Of a DNA stretch of 6,969 nucleotides, positions 1 through 6,278 are shown in pieces. The notes below the pieces were generated by a model. It had not been told where the DNA came from. It made no database searches and saw nothing but the letters and a program-made list of their open reading frames with translations. Source of the stretch: Bdellovibrionales bacterium (GTDB taxonomy: Bacteria > Bdellovibrionota > Bdellovibrionia > Bdellovibrionales > JAMPXM01); contig SXRI01000099.1 of assembly GCA_005793615.1 (NCBI GenBank), positions 1 through 6,969 of the forward strand, written 5' to 3'. Position 1 is the first letter of the stretch, and every line of letters starts with the position of its first letter. Made by a program: the position numbers and the translations under genes.

Positions 1-981
1 ATGTCGGTGCAAAGAATACCGAGATCTGGATGATAGTGGGAGGTCGACGAGAGTGAGTTGTTCAGGTTGCTCTCGCATGAGGTCGCCGCGGGAGAGGGCA
101 AGTGAGGTGTGAAAACTAGCGGAGAAAATCTGTAAAATTTTTTCGGCCGTGAAACCACGCTTCTCGAGTTCAGGTAGTGTGACTCCGCAGGTACGCTTTT
201 CAAGGCGATGCCCATCGTCCTGGGTGACAAGTGCCGTATGAAAAACCGCAGGAGGTTCAAAATTGGAATCAACGCCGCCGAGCCACCTCTGGATCGAACG
301 CTGGAGGTGTGCCGCCGGAAATAGATCTACACTCCGCACAAGCAGATCATAGCCGCCATCAAAGTCGTCGATTGCGCAGGCCCAGTGATATGAAGGTACA
401 AAAGAGGCCTCATCCGGAATGCCATTAACGTCCAAGTTCGAATTCGAGCGCGCAACAATAAAATCGTCGTGTCCGCTTGGATGAGGCATACGAAACCGCC
501 AAGCTAGGGACTCAGATGGTACGAGGGTACTCTGCCGAGTTCGACAGCTCCCGCTCTGGTTCGTTCGACAGCTCCCGCTGTACACCGGAGCCAAGCCGTC
601 GTGGGGGGCGGAGGCGATTGAGTTGAGGGCGCTTTGTACTTCTTTGCGAGAGCAATCGCAGGGGTATACTTGGCCGACTTGAATAGCGGCGAGCAAAAGG
701 TCCCAGTGGCGCTGGCGAAAAGCACTTTGCGTGAGCACAATATCAGGAATCAAACCTAGGGTGCGAAGATCTGCGAGCTGTTGATCACGAGCGCCGACAA
801 GTACTCGCGGTTGATCGATATCCTCGAAACGTACCACCCAGGGCATGCCGAGATGGCGGGCCCAGGCGACCGATACCCAGGCGGTACGTAGATTGCCAAC
901 ATGAAAACGCCCCGTCGGTGACGGGGCGTAGCGAACTCCCCTCGTTAGGGGAGCTTGAAAAATTGCCGAGCGAGTCGACAT
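1..981 (-). CDS. gluQ: Glutamyl-Q tRNA(Asp) synthetase (GluQ/YadB-like), 3' end outside window
   Basis: This is a truncated GluRS-like enzyme that activates glutamate and, in the known family, attaches it to queuosine in the anticodon of tRNA(Asp) rather than to a tRNA 3' end. The frame is open for 327 codons from the ATG at 981 to the window edge without a stop. Visible motifs are the class I HIGH-like signature APSPTGRFHVGN (residues 19-30), FEDIDQPR (52-59), and the GluQ-type zinc site CDC (108-110) with YSGSC (134-138). DDFIVAR (172-178) and VRSVDL (215-220) align with the catalytic core. The KMSKS-like loop is degenerate (HRLEKR, 258-263). No anticodon-binding domain appears within the visible part, which favours GluQ over full GluRS, although the protein is already longer than the roughly 300 residues usual for GluQ. 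It starts 13 bp after tig, so it is probably co-transcribed with it; the ribosome site is weak (AGG at 993-991). It carries a 24-bp tandem duplication and two early hairpins, listed separately. Confidence 0.85.
   Translation of the reverse strand, partial: MSTRSAIFQAPLTRGVRYAPSPTGRFHVGNLRTAWVSVAWARHLGMPWVVRFEDIDQPRVLVGARDQQLADLRTLGLIPDIVLTQSAFRQRHWDLLLAAIQVGQVYPCDCSRKEVQSALNSIASAPHDGLAPVYSGSCRTNQSGSCRTRQSTLVPSESLAWRFRMPHPSGHDDFIVARSNSNLDVNGIPDEASFVPSYHWACAIDDFDGGYDLLVRSVDLFPAAHLQRSIQRWLGGVDSNFEPPAVFHTALVTQDDGHRLEKRTCGVTLPELEKRGFTAEKILQIFSASFHTSLALSRGDLMREQPEQLTLVDLPLSSRSRYSLHRH
539..579. repeat. 24-bp-period tandem duplication inside gluQ
   Basis: The 17-bp sequence GTTCGACAGCTCCCGCT occurs at 539-555 and again at 563-579, a period of 24 bp (eight codons). 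On the minus strand it encodes SGSCRTNQ followed by SGSCRTRQ (residues 135-150). The unit contains the cysteine (C138) that corresponds to the last zinc ligand of GluQ, so the duplication supplies a second cysteine (C146) without disturbing the frame. The second copy also has a short self-complementary element (ACAGC, loop TCCC, GCTGT, 568-581). Confidence 0.9.
904..929 (-). terminator. Terminator-like hairpin inside the start of gluQ
   Basis: Read on the minus strand, ACGCCCCGTC (929-920), a three-base loop ACC (919-917) and GACGGGGCGT (916-907) form a perfect 10-bp, mostly G-C stem. It is followed directly by TTT (906-904), giving four consecutive U counting the last stem base. This is the form of a weak to moderate Rho-independent terminator, but it lies within gluQ codons 18-26, which encode the conserved APSPTGRF motif. 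It may terminate part of the transcription coming from tig, or it may be a by-product of GC-rich codon choice. Termination activity is inferred. Confidence 0.45.
936..953 (-). promoter_or_regulatory. Second hairpin, upstream partner of the terminator-like stem
   Basis: CTCCCCT (936-942), loop CGTT (943-946) and AGGGGAG (947-953) form a perfect 7-bp stem six bases ahead of the terminator-like hairpin in the direction of gluQ transcription. The 3' arm on the RNA has GGGG, which could alternatively pair with the CCCC of the next stem. An attenuator with mutually exclusive folds is therefore possible, but this is inference from base complementarity only. Confidence 0.35.
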
Positions 982-994
982 CACTCTGAGCCTA

Positions 995-2329
995 CTAGCT
1001 CAATTTCGGATTCTGAGCGGCAGCTTCTTTTTCCAACTGCTCCTTAGAAACTTCTTCGATTTTCGCTTTTGAAGTCAAGAATTCGAGAACTTTTTCTTCG
1101 GTGATTTGGTAAGAGAGCCGCGCCTTTCGATCCTCTTCGCCGTAATACTCATTCAGACGCGTTAACTCAATACCGGTGGTAGCCGCATATTCATTGAGCT
1201 TGTTATCGATATCTTCAGAAGTCGCGCGTAGTTTGTTCTCATTGGCGAGCTTGTCGATCAAGAAGCTGGATTGAATCATATAGGCGGCCGTCTGCTCGAA
1301 ATCCGCATCCCATTTGTTCTTGTAATCTTCAAACTGCTCCGGGCCCATGCCTTGTTGCTGCATGCGTTTTTCGAAGTCTTCAACCAGAGCCTTCTTCTGA
1401 TCTTTCATTAAAGATTTGGGAACCGGAACCGGATTACGATCAACGAGAGCACGCATCAAACGATTCTTCAGATCATCGTTGATGCGCTTAGCTTCACGCT
1501 TTTCTTGGTCGTCACGGATCGACTTCTTGAGTGCCTCAAGATTTTCGTAAGGACCCAGACCCTTGGCGAACTCGTCGTTCAACTCAGGCAACTGCTTCTT
1601 CTTAAGGCCCTTGAGGTTCACTTGAAACTCAGCGGCCTTCCCGGCAAGTTCGTTCGCATGGTAGCCATCCGGGAAGTGAGCGCGAACGGTCGCGGTCACG
1701 CCGACGCGCATGCCGATCACGCCGTCTTCAAAGCCCGGAATAAAGCTATTGCTTCCGAGTTCAAGCTCATGATTTTCAGCGGCACCGTTCTCAAGTTCCT
1801 TACCGTCGACAAATCCCTTGAAATCAAGGACGGCAACGTCACCTTTTTCAGCTGGGCGATCTTCGAGAACCGGCGTTGCTTCAGCGCGATTGCGGCGGAT
1901 TTCTTCGAGAGTCTCGTTCACGGCTTTATCACCAGCTTCGAATTTCTCTTTTTGCACCTTCAGACCGTCGAACTGAACGGTGTTGATTTCTGGGCGAACT
2001 TCGAACTCAGCGGTGAACGAAAAGTTCTTCTCATCTTCCAACGGATCGAACTCGATTGTCGGATAGCTAATCGGATCCAGCGAATGCTCACGCAACGCTG
2101 TGGCATAATTGGCCTGAATGATATCTTGAATGACATCTTGCTTCAAACGTTCGCCATAAACCGATTTAACAGTTTGGAGCGGAGCTTTGCCTTTGCGAAA
2201 GCCCTTAATCGTGACTTCGCGTTGCACCCCCTTGAGGGCCTTATCAAAAGCGGCTTGTACTTCAGCGGCGGCGACCTCAATATTGAGTTTACGTTCAAGG
2301 GTAGAGGTGGACTCGAGGCTCGATTTCAT
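995..2329 (-). CDS. tig: Trigger factor, ribosome-associated chaperone and peptidyl-prolyl isomerase
   Basis: This cytoplasmic chaperone docks at the ribosome exit tunnel near protein L23 and shields nascent chains. The 444-residue length is normal for the family. The N-terminal ribosome-binding domain (about 1-120) carries the signature GFRKGKAP at 43-50. A central FKBP-type domain (about 155-245) is seen in KGDVAVLDFKGFVDGK, the SNSFIPGFEDGVIGM stretch and the FPDGYHANELAGKAAEF stretch. The remaining charged, helical C-terminal part (about 250-444) fits the chaperone arms. The ATG at 2329 is chosen because GGAG lies at a suitable distance upstream (2339-2336) and the N-terminus aligns with the family. 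It ends with tandem TAG TAG stops (997-992), just before gluQ. It is divergent from the arsA-like operon across 53 bp. Confidence 0.97.
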   Translation of the reverse strand: MKSSLESTSTLERKLNIEVAAAEVQAAFDKALKGVQREVTIKGFRKGKAPLQTVKSVYGERLKQDVIQDIIQANYATALREHSLDPISYPTIEFDPLEDEKNFSFTAEFEVRPEINTVQFDGLKVQKEKFEAGDKAVNETLEEIRRNRAEATPVLEDRPAEKGDVAVLDFKGFVDGKELENGAAENHELELGSNSFIPGFEDGVIGMRVGVTATVRAHFPDGYHANELAGKAAEFQVNLKGLKKKQLPELNDEFAKGLGPYENLEALKKSIRDDQEKREAKRINDDLKNRLMRALVDRNPVPVPKSLMKDQKKALVEDFEKRMQQQGMGPEQFEDYKNKWDADFEQTAAYMIQSSFLIDKLANENKLRATSEDIDNKLNEYAATTGIELTRLNEYYGEEDRKARLSYQITEEKVLEFLTSKAKIEEVSKEQLEKEAAAQNPKLS

Positions 2330-2382
2330 TGGAAATCTCCATAATCAGTAAATAATCAAAAAGCAGGTAACATAGGAGAGAA
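2330..2382. promoter_or_regulatory. Divergent intergenic spacer, presumed promoters for tig and the arsA-like operon
   Basis: This 53-bp AT-rich gap is the only place that can hold proximal promoters for both divergent units. It includes a clear plus-strand ribosome site AGGAG (2374-2378) four bases before the ATG at 2383, and the minus-strand GGAG for tig. The heptamer ATAATCA occurs twice (2341-2347 and 2352-2358) with an 11-bp period, about one helical turn, which could be a regulator site. No convincing -35/-10 pair could be assigned for either direction, so promoters may reach into the flanking genes. Confidence 0.4.
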
Positions 2383-3297
2383 ATGCCTCAAAATCAAGCT
2401 CGGTGGGATAGCGCCCTTCCATCCCAAAAAATTCTCTTCGTTTCCGGCAAAGGAGGCGTCGGCAAGAGCTTGATTGCTGCAGGAATTGCCCGCCAACAGG
2501 CCCACGCTGGCCGCCGTGTCCTTTTGGTCGAAATTGGCGACAATAGCTATTACCGCGATTTCTTTGGCCTTGAGCGCCTTGATTATCAGCCACAGGCCAC
2601 TGAACTGGGATTTGACCTCGCGATGTGGAGTGGTGAGACGTCCCTTAAGGACTATGTTCTCTATTATCTTAAGATCGAGCGAGTCTTCCGCTTATTCTTT
2701 GAAAATAAGGTCATGCGTGCCCTGATCAACGTCGCTCCTGGCTTGAATGAGATTTCTATACTTGGAAAAATCACCAGCGGCGTTCGCAAAATCGGTCCGC
2801 CGCTTCCCTATGATCTCGTCGTCGTGGACTGCTATGCTACCGGGCATGCGTTGGCGCTTTTTCAGGCACCTCGGGGAATTCTCGAGGCGATCGGTATAGG
2901 GCCAATGGGAACGCAGAGTCGTGAAATTGAATCCGTTCTAAAGGACCCTAAAGTTTGTGGTTACGCTGTGGTGACTCTTCTTGAAGAGATGCCCGTGGCC
3001 GAAACACTCGAGTTTCGCGCTGAACTTCGTCGAATTCTCGGGGTGGAGCCCGCGGTGATTGCCAACAAGGTAATGCCTGTTCCCGTGGAGCGTGCTGAGC
3101 TCGAGACTCTGACCGCGGCGGATCCAGGCGGGCTGGGTGAGTTTGCCAAGTATTTGAGCGCGATCGAAGATCGGCAGAAGCAATACCTCGGAAAATTGAG
3201 TCGGGAATTTGAAGCCGTGGGTCAAGTTCCCCTCGTGTTTTCCAATGATCCCAAAGAGCTGGTCGCAGCAACCGGGGAGGCTTTACGGCAGGTATAG
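2383..3297 (+). CDS. ArsA/Get3-like ATPase, copy 1 (atypical switch I)
   Basis: This is a 304-residue P-loop ATPase of the ArsA/Get3 (anion-transporting ATPase) branch of the SIMIBI class. It has the deviant Walker A loop GKGGVGKS (22-29), including the signature lysine K23 that in this family reaches into the partner's site. APGLNE (118-123) matches the family PG.xE stretch, and switch II reads DCYATGH (149-155). Switch I is unusual: where relatives have an STDPA-type motif it reads EIGDNS (50-55), so the normal aspartate position is glycine, with an aspartate one residue later. There is no transmembrane segment and no obvious arsenite-binding cysteine set, so arsenic transport is not indicated. 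The start follows a strong AGGAG at 2374. It is the first gene of the plus-strand operon and abuts a second ArsA-like gene, so it is probably one subunit of a heterodimer. The cellular substrate is unknown. Confidence 0.88.
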   Translation: MPQNQARWDSALPSQKILFVSGKGGVGKSLIAAGIARQQAHAGRRVLLVEIGDNSYYRDFFGLERLDYQPQATELGFDLAMWSGETSLKDYVLYYLKIERVFRLFFENKVMRALINVAPGLNEISILGKITSGVRKIGPPLPYDLVVVDCYATGHALALFQAPRGILEAIGIGPMGTQSREIESVLKDPKVCGYAVVTLLEEMPVAETLEFRAELRRILGVEPAVIANKVMPVPVERAELETLTAADPGGLGEFAKYLSAIEDRQKQYLGKLSREFEAVGQVPLVFSNDPKELVAATGEALRQV

Positions 3298-3326
3298 ATG
3301 AACTCCTCAAATCCAGTCGGGTGGTG
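3249..3326 (+). other. Junction of the two arsA-like genes with an uncertain start for copy 2
   Basis: The frame of copy 2 is open from 3249 and so overlaps the end of copy 1 (stop TAG at 3295-3297). It has no ATG, GTG or TTG until GTG 3321. Frame translation ahead of 3321 gives GIDELLKSSR, which resembles the usual N-terminus of ArsA-like proteins and suggests the protein really begins there. Candidates are ATA at 3294 (overlapping the TAG), the out-of-frame ATG at 3298 if one base is missing shortly after it, or GTG 3321. GGGGAGG at 3274-3280 and CAGG at 3289-3292 are possible ribosome sites; none stands near 3321. Confidence 0.6.
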
Positions 3327-4388
3327 ATCTGCGCTGGCAGTGGCGGCGTAGGCAAGACCACAATCGCTGCCGCACTTGGTGTGCGCGCCGCGGGTCTTGG
3401 CTTGCGTACACTCGTACTTACGGTTGACCCGGCCAAACGTTTGGCAACTGCATTGGGTCTTGATCTCGAGCAACAACAGGCCGCAACAACACCGGTGGCG
3501 GTGCCATTGTCCTTTGGAACGCTCAGTGCGGCGGTCATCAACTCGCGTCTTATTTTCGATCAGTTTATTCGAGAACATGGTGGTGGCTCAGAGGCTGTCG
3601 CGCGGGTGATGAGGAACCGTCTTTATCAACAACTCTCCACTACCCTTGCGGGCTCGCAGGAATTCACGGCCCTTGAGCACCTTTTGCAGGCTCGTGAATC
3701 AGGCCAATATGATTTGATTGTGCTCGACACGCCACCTACCAAACATGCGGTCGATTTTTTGACCGCTCCACAGCGAATCAGTTCGCTCTTTCAAGACGCC
3801 GTGACTCGTTGGTTTATGAACCCCAGTGAGCGGCAAGGTGGGCTGATCGCCAACCTGGTCAGTCGTGGGACTCGAGCTGCGATTAAGTCACTCGAGTCAC
3901 TGACCGGCGCACAGTTTATTGAAGAGCTGTTCGATTTTTTCGCTGGGATTCGCTCGGTGCAAAACGTATTGCGAAGCCGGAGCGAAAAAGCGTTGCAGCT
4001 CTTGCAGAGCGAGACCACTAACTTTTTAGTCGTTACGAGTTTTGACAACGCCAAATTGATCGAGGCCAAATATCTGCAGAATGAACTTCGGAGATTAGAT
4101 TATCGCCTGCGCGCGGTGGTGATCAATCGCGCTTTTCCTCTCGGAATTCCGACGGGCGTCTCCTCGCCACCAGAGAATGTCGATCATTTGGTCTATGAAA
4201 AAGTTTTGGCCTTTTATCAGAAGTTCAACGCGTACTACGCTTATCGCTACAGTCTCTATCAAGAGTTCTCGCACGGCCTTGGTAAAGACGTGAAGACCGT
4301 GCGTATTCCCGAGTATCAGCGAGATATTTACGGACTCGCAGATCTGGAAGCGTTGGCCGGCGTCTTAGGCGAGGGAGGAATGGCATGA
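3321..4388 (+). CDS. ArsA/Get3-like ATPase, copy 2 (no signature lysine)
   Basis: This second ArsA-like ATPase has 355 residues from GTG 3321; the true start is probably about nine codons earlier. The P-loop is GSGGVGKTT (6-14): the signature lysine of the deviant Walker A motif is replaced by serine, while the catalytic-loop lysine K12 is kept. Switch I is intact as TVDPAKR (34-40) with D36. The family stretch LAGSQEF is at 109-115 and switch II is DTPPTKH (136-142). The large middle section (about 150-260) is helical and charged, as in the client- or lipid-facing part of relatives. It ends in an ATGA overlap with the lipoprotein gene. Known precedent for adjacent ArsA-like genes acting as a pair is the mycobacterial Rv3679/Rv3680 couple. 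Pairing with copy 1 is inferred from adjacency and complementary motifs. Starting at GTG would place the first beta-strand at the very N-terminus with no ribosome site, which is why the start is doubted. Confidence 0.85.
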   Translation: MVICAGSGGVGKTTIAAALGVRAAGLGLRTLVLTVDPAKRLATALGLDLEQQQAATTPVAVPLSFGTLSAAVINSRLIFDQFIREHGGGSEAVARVMRNRLYQQLSTTLAGSQEFTALEHLLQARESGQYDLIVLDTPPTKHAVDFLTAPQRISSLFQDAVTRWFMNPSERQGGLIANLVSRGTRAAIKSLESLTGAQFIEELFDFFAGIRSVQNVLRSRSEKALQLLQSETTNFLVVTSFDNAKLIEAKYLQNELRRLDYRLRAVVINRAFPLGIPTGVSSPPENVDHLVYEKVLAFYQKFNAYYAYRYSLYQEFSHGLGKDVKTVRIPEYQRDIYGLADLEALAGVLGEGGMA

Positions 4389-5599
4389 ATTTGATTAGAA
4401 CTTTGCCACGAATTGGCGCGATGGTGGCGGTACTGTTTCTCTTGAGTAGCTCACTCATCTCATGCACGAGCACTCGCAAGGACGCCAAAAAAGTGGCGAT
4501 GTTCTTGGGTATTGTTGAGGATCCGCATTTTATTCCGTCGCCGCAAGCTCCAGCGGAATATAAGCAGGCCCTGGCTCTGATCGACGAAGAAAAATTTGCC
4601 GATGCCTTGGCGATCTTAAATGACTATGTGATTCAAGAACCGACCTCATCTTACGTGCAGTCGGCGGCATTTCATTCAGGGAGAGCCCTGGAGGGACTTG
4701 GCCGCTGGAAAGAAGCCTCCGAACGTTACCGCGGTGTCGTGGTGGCTTGCGAGGGAGTGGCACCGCGCCTTCAAGCCATGGCTCTTTACCGCCTTTCATT
4801 CTGTTGGGAGGCTTTGGCAGACGATCAACAGACCGTCGCGGTATTGTTTGACCTTGAAAAACGCTCAGCGGAGTTGCCTAAGGAGATTTTGAGCGCCGAG
4901 CTTCCTGCGCGTTTGGCTGCAGCTTACGCTCGGGTTGGCAATTTCGATCGCGCCCTCGACTATTACAAAAAGGCCGAAGCAGGCATCAAGCAACTTAAGC
5001 GGGCTAGGACCATGGAAGATAAAGCTGCTGTGCCCACTTGGCTGCCGCGCACGCTCTATTTCATGGGTAGTATGTCTCTACGACACGTAAGCTGGTCTGA
5101 TTTTGAAACGGCCTTTCGCCCGCTGGCTCGCAGTCAAACTTACTTGCTTGAAGCGGCCGAACTCGGCATGGAGCCTTGGTCGACCCGCGCGGCGAAAGAT
5201 CTGATAGCCACCTATCGCGATCTTTGGCGTACGATCGAGATGGCGCCCATTCCTATGGAAGGCGATCCGGTAGTCACTCGTCGTGAAGTGCAAAAAAAAC
5301 AATGGGATCGAGCGGTGCTGGTAGTTGAAACTCTCAATGAACTCCGTGCGCGGTTTTTGCCCCCAAGCCAGATTCCGAATCAGAGTTCGACTGAACAGAC
5401 CAAAGAGGTCGAAGGTTTTGTTGCTGAATTGGATAAACTAACGACGAAGTTCTTAGCTGAACGACCGGTAGGAGAAGGCCTTACGTCGGATGCCAAACGC
5501 AGGCGCGCAGTGCCCCGCGGTCGAGTCCTTGATCCTGATTCCTCACTTGAGCAGCGTTTCATCGAGAGTGCTCGTGCCGGAAAGGACCAGGCGCCTTGA
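4385..5599 (+). CDS. TPR-type envelope lipoprotein
   Basis: This is a 404-residue predicted lipoprotein. Residues 1-26 form a lipoprotein signal peptide (positive R5 and R9, hydrophobic 10-25) ending in the lipobox LISC, with C27 as the lipidated residue. The following T28 is not the inner-membrane retention aspartate, so outer-membrane sorting is likely if the Lol rule applies. About four helical repeat pairs of tetratricopeptide type follow, at roughly 56-88, 90-123, 130-163 and 170-203; the last has the clear pattern AAAYARVGNFDRALDYYKKA. The region 215-300 is rich in aromatic residues and helical, and the last 70 residues are charged and probably flexible. A strong GGAGG (4374-4378) sits six bases before the ATG, which overlaps the previous stop as ATGA. 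No specific family name was recognised. A scaffold role for envelope partners is plausible from the TPRs but not shown. Confidence 0.85.
   Translation: MNLIRTLPRIGAMVAVLFLLSSSLISCTSTRKDAKKVAMFLGIVEDPHFIPSPQAPAEYKQALALIDEEKFADALAILNDYVIQEPTSSYVQSAAFHSGRALEGLGRWKEASERYRGVVVACEGVAPRLQAMALYRLSFCWEALADDQQTVAVLFDLEKRSAELPKEILSAELPARLAAAYARVGNFDRALDYYKKAEAGIKQLKRARTMEDKAAVPTWLPRTLYFMGSMSLRHVSWSDFETAFRPLARSQTYLLEAAELGMEPWSTRAAKDLIATYRDLWRTIEMAPIPMEGDPVVTRREVQKKQWDRAVLVVETLNELRARFLPPSQIPNQSSTEQTKEVEGFVAELDKLTTKFLAERPVGEGLTSDAKRRRAVPRGRVLDPDSSLEQRFIESARAGKDQAP
5582..5586 (+). promoter_or_regulatory. Ribosome binding site that supports the TTG start at 5596
   Basis: AAGGA lies nine bases before TTG 5596. 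The TTG shares bases with the TGA stop of the lipoprotein gene (TTGA), mirroring the ATGA junctions elsewhere in the operon, and no ATG or GTG is present nearby in frame. Confidence 0.6.
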
Positions 5600-6278
5600 A
5601 AGTTGACACAGTTAAAGCAACCAGCGGGTTTTTAGTCGGCATAAAAGCACCGCTGAAAGGCCTTGAGTTGATCATTAGAAAACCCAAAATCAGACACGCG
5701 GCGATCATTCCGTTCGCGCTTGTCATGCTGGTTTTTCTCATTGGAAGTATTTTGGGCATACCCTACTTATTTCAATTGGTGCCGGCAATTGCTACGCAGG
5801 CCCTGTTGATCATTGGTGTGACGCAGTCTTCAAATTTGGCGGCGCTCCTCTATTGGGCACTGATTTTAATTTCCTCGCCGGTCGCTCTTTTTGGTTTGCT
5901 GTTTCTACTTTTTCTTTTTTCGCAGCTCTTGGCGGCTCCCTTTTATGCACTTCTCGCTGAGCGAGTTTTAGTGGATACCGGACTTCTCATCGAAGAACCC
6001 TTTCATTTTGGAAATTGGTTGCATTTGATATTGCGGACGTTTCATTTGAAGCGTTGAAAATGGGTTTTCGGGATCGTTTGCGTTTTTTTCGCGATGAATT
6101 TCCTGCTTTCCTCGGTCTGGCCGCAGCTCTCGGCTTGATTTTTTTGATTCCCGGACTCAATTTCTTTTTGTTTCCGGCTGCAATCACGGGTGTGAGCGAA
6201 ATTTTGTTATTTGCTCGCAACCGCAGTCCCAAACGCGCCCCAAGTTCCAATCGGTCAACGAATAGGAGTTCGTTATGA
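5596..6278 (+). pseudogene. EI24/CysZ-like integral membrane protein, interrupted by a frameshift
   Basis: Two overlapping frames together make one EI24-family (CysZ-like) membrane protein of about 227 residues. The first part, 5596-6057, has 153 codons: an N-terminal segment FLVGIKAPLKGLELIIRKP typical of the family, a hydrophobic span at about 35-62, a long one at about 82-112, and the diagnostic AAPFYALLAERV at 113-124. Shortly afterwards the frame runs into TGA (6055-6057). The second part continues in the -1 frame, open from 5961 and recognisable from about 6015 to the TGA at 6276-6278, with an amphipathic helix and the hydrophobic segment LGLAAALGLIFLIPGLNFFL that matches the family's C-terminal half. 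One base seems to be missing between about 6000 and 6030. CysZ itself imports sulfate, but many EI24 proteins have no known substrate. It lies between a lipoprotein gene and gshA, overlapping both by four bases; its retained length and overlaps suggest a recent mutation or a sequencing error. Confidence 0.75.

Noticed and set aside
504..740. 78-codon minus-strand open frame and a 65-codon plus-strand frame at 231-428
   Set aside because: Both overlap the gluQ frame, which runs open through the whole region and carries conserved motifs.
1505..2344. 279-codon plus-strand open frame
   Set aside because: It lies fully antisense to the unmistakable trigger factor gene and has no recognisable domain; it is a shadow of tig codon usage.
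3249..3297. Programmed -1 frameshift fusing the two ATPases
   Set aside because: The frames overlap, but no X XXY YYZ slippery heptamer in the right register or downstream pseudoknot was seen; it is kept only as a minor option.
2948..3541. Minus-strand open frames across the arsA-like junction
   Set aside because: They are antisense to both ATPase genes, low-complexity and rich in Arg, Ser and Pro; there is no sign of a real product.
2383..4388. Arsenic resistance (arsA of an ars operon)
   Set aside because: No arsB, arsD, arsR or arsC lies nearby, no metal-binding cysteine set is apparent, and the neighbours are envelope and glutathione genes.
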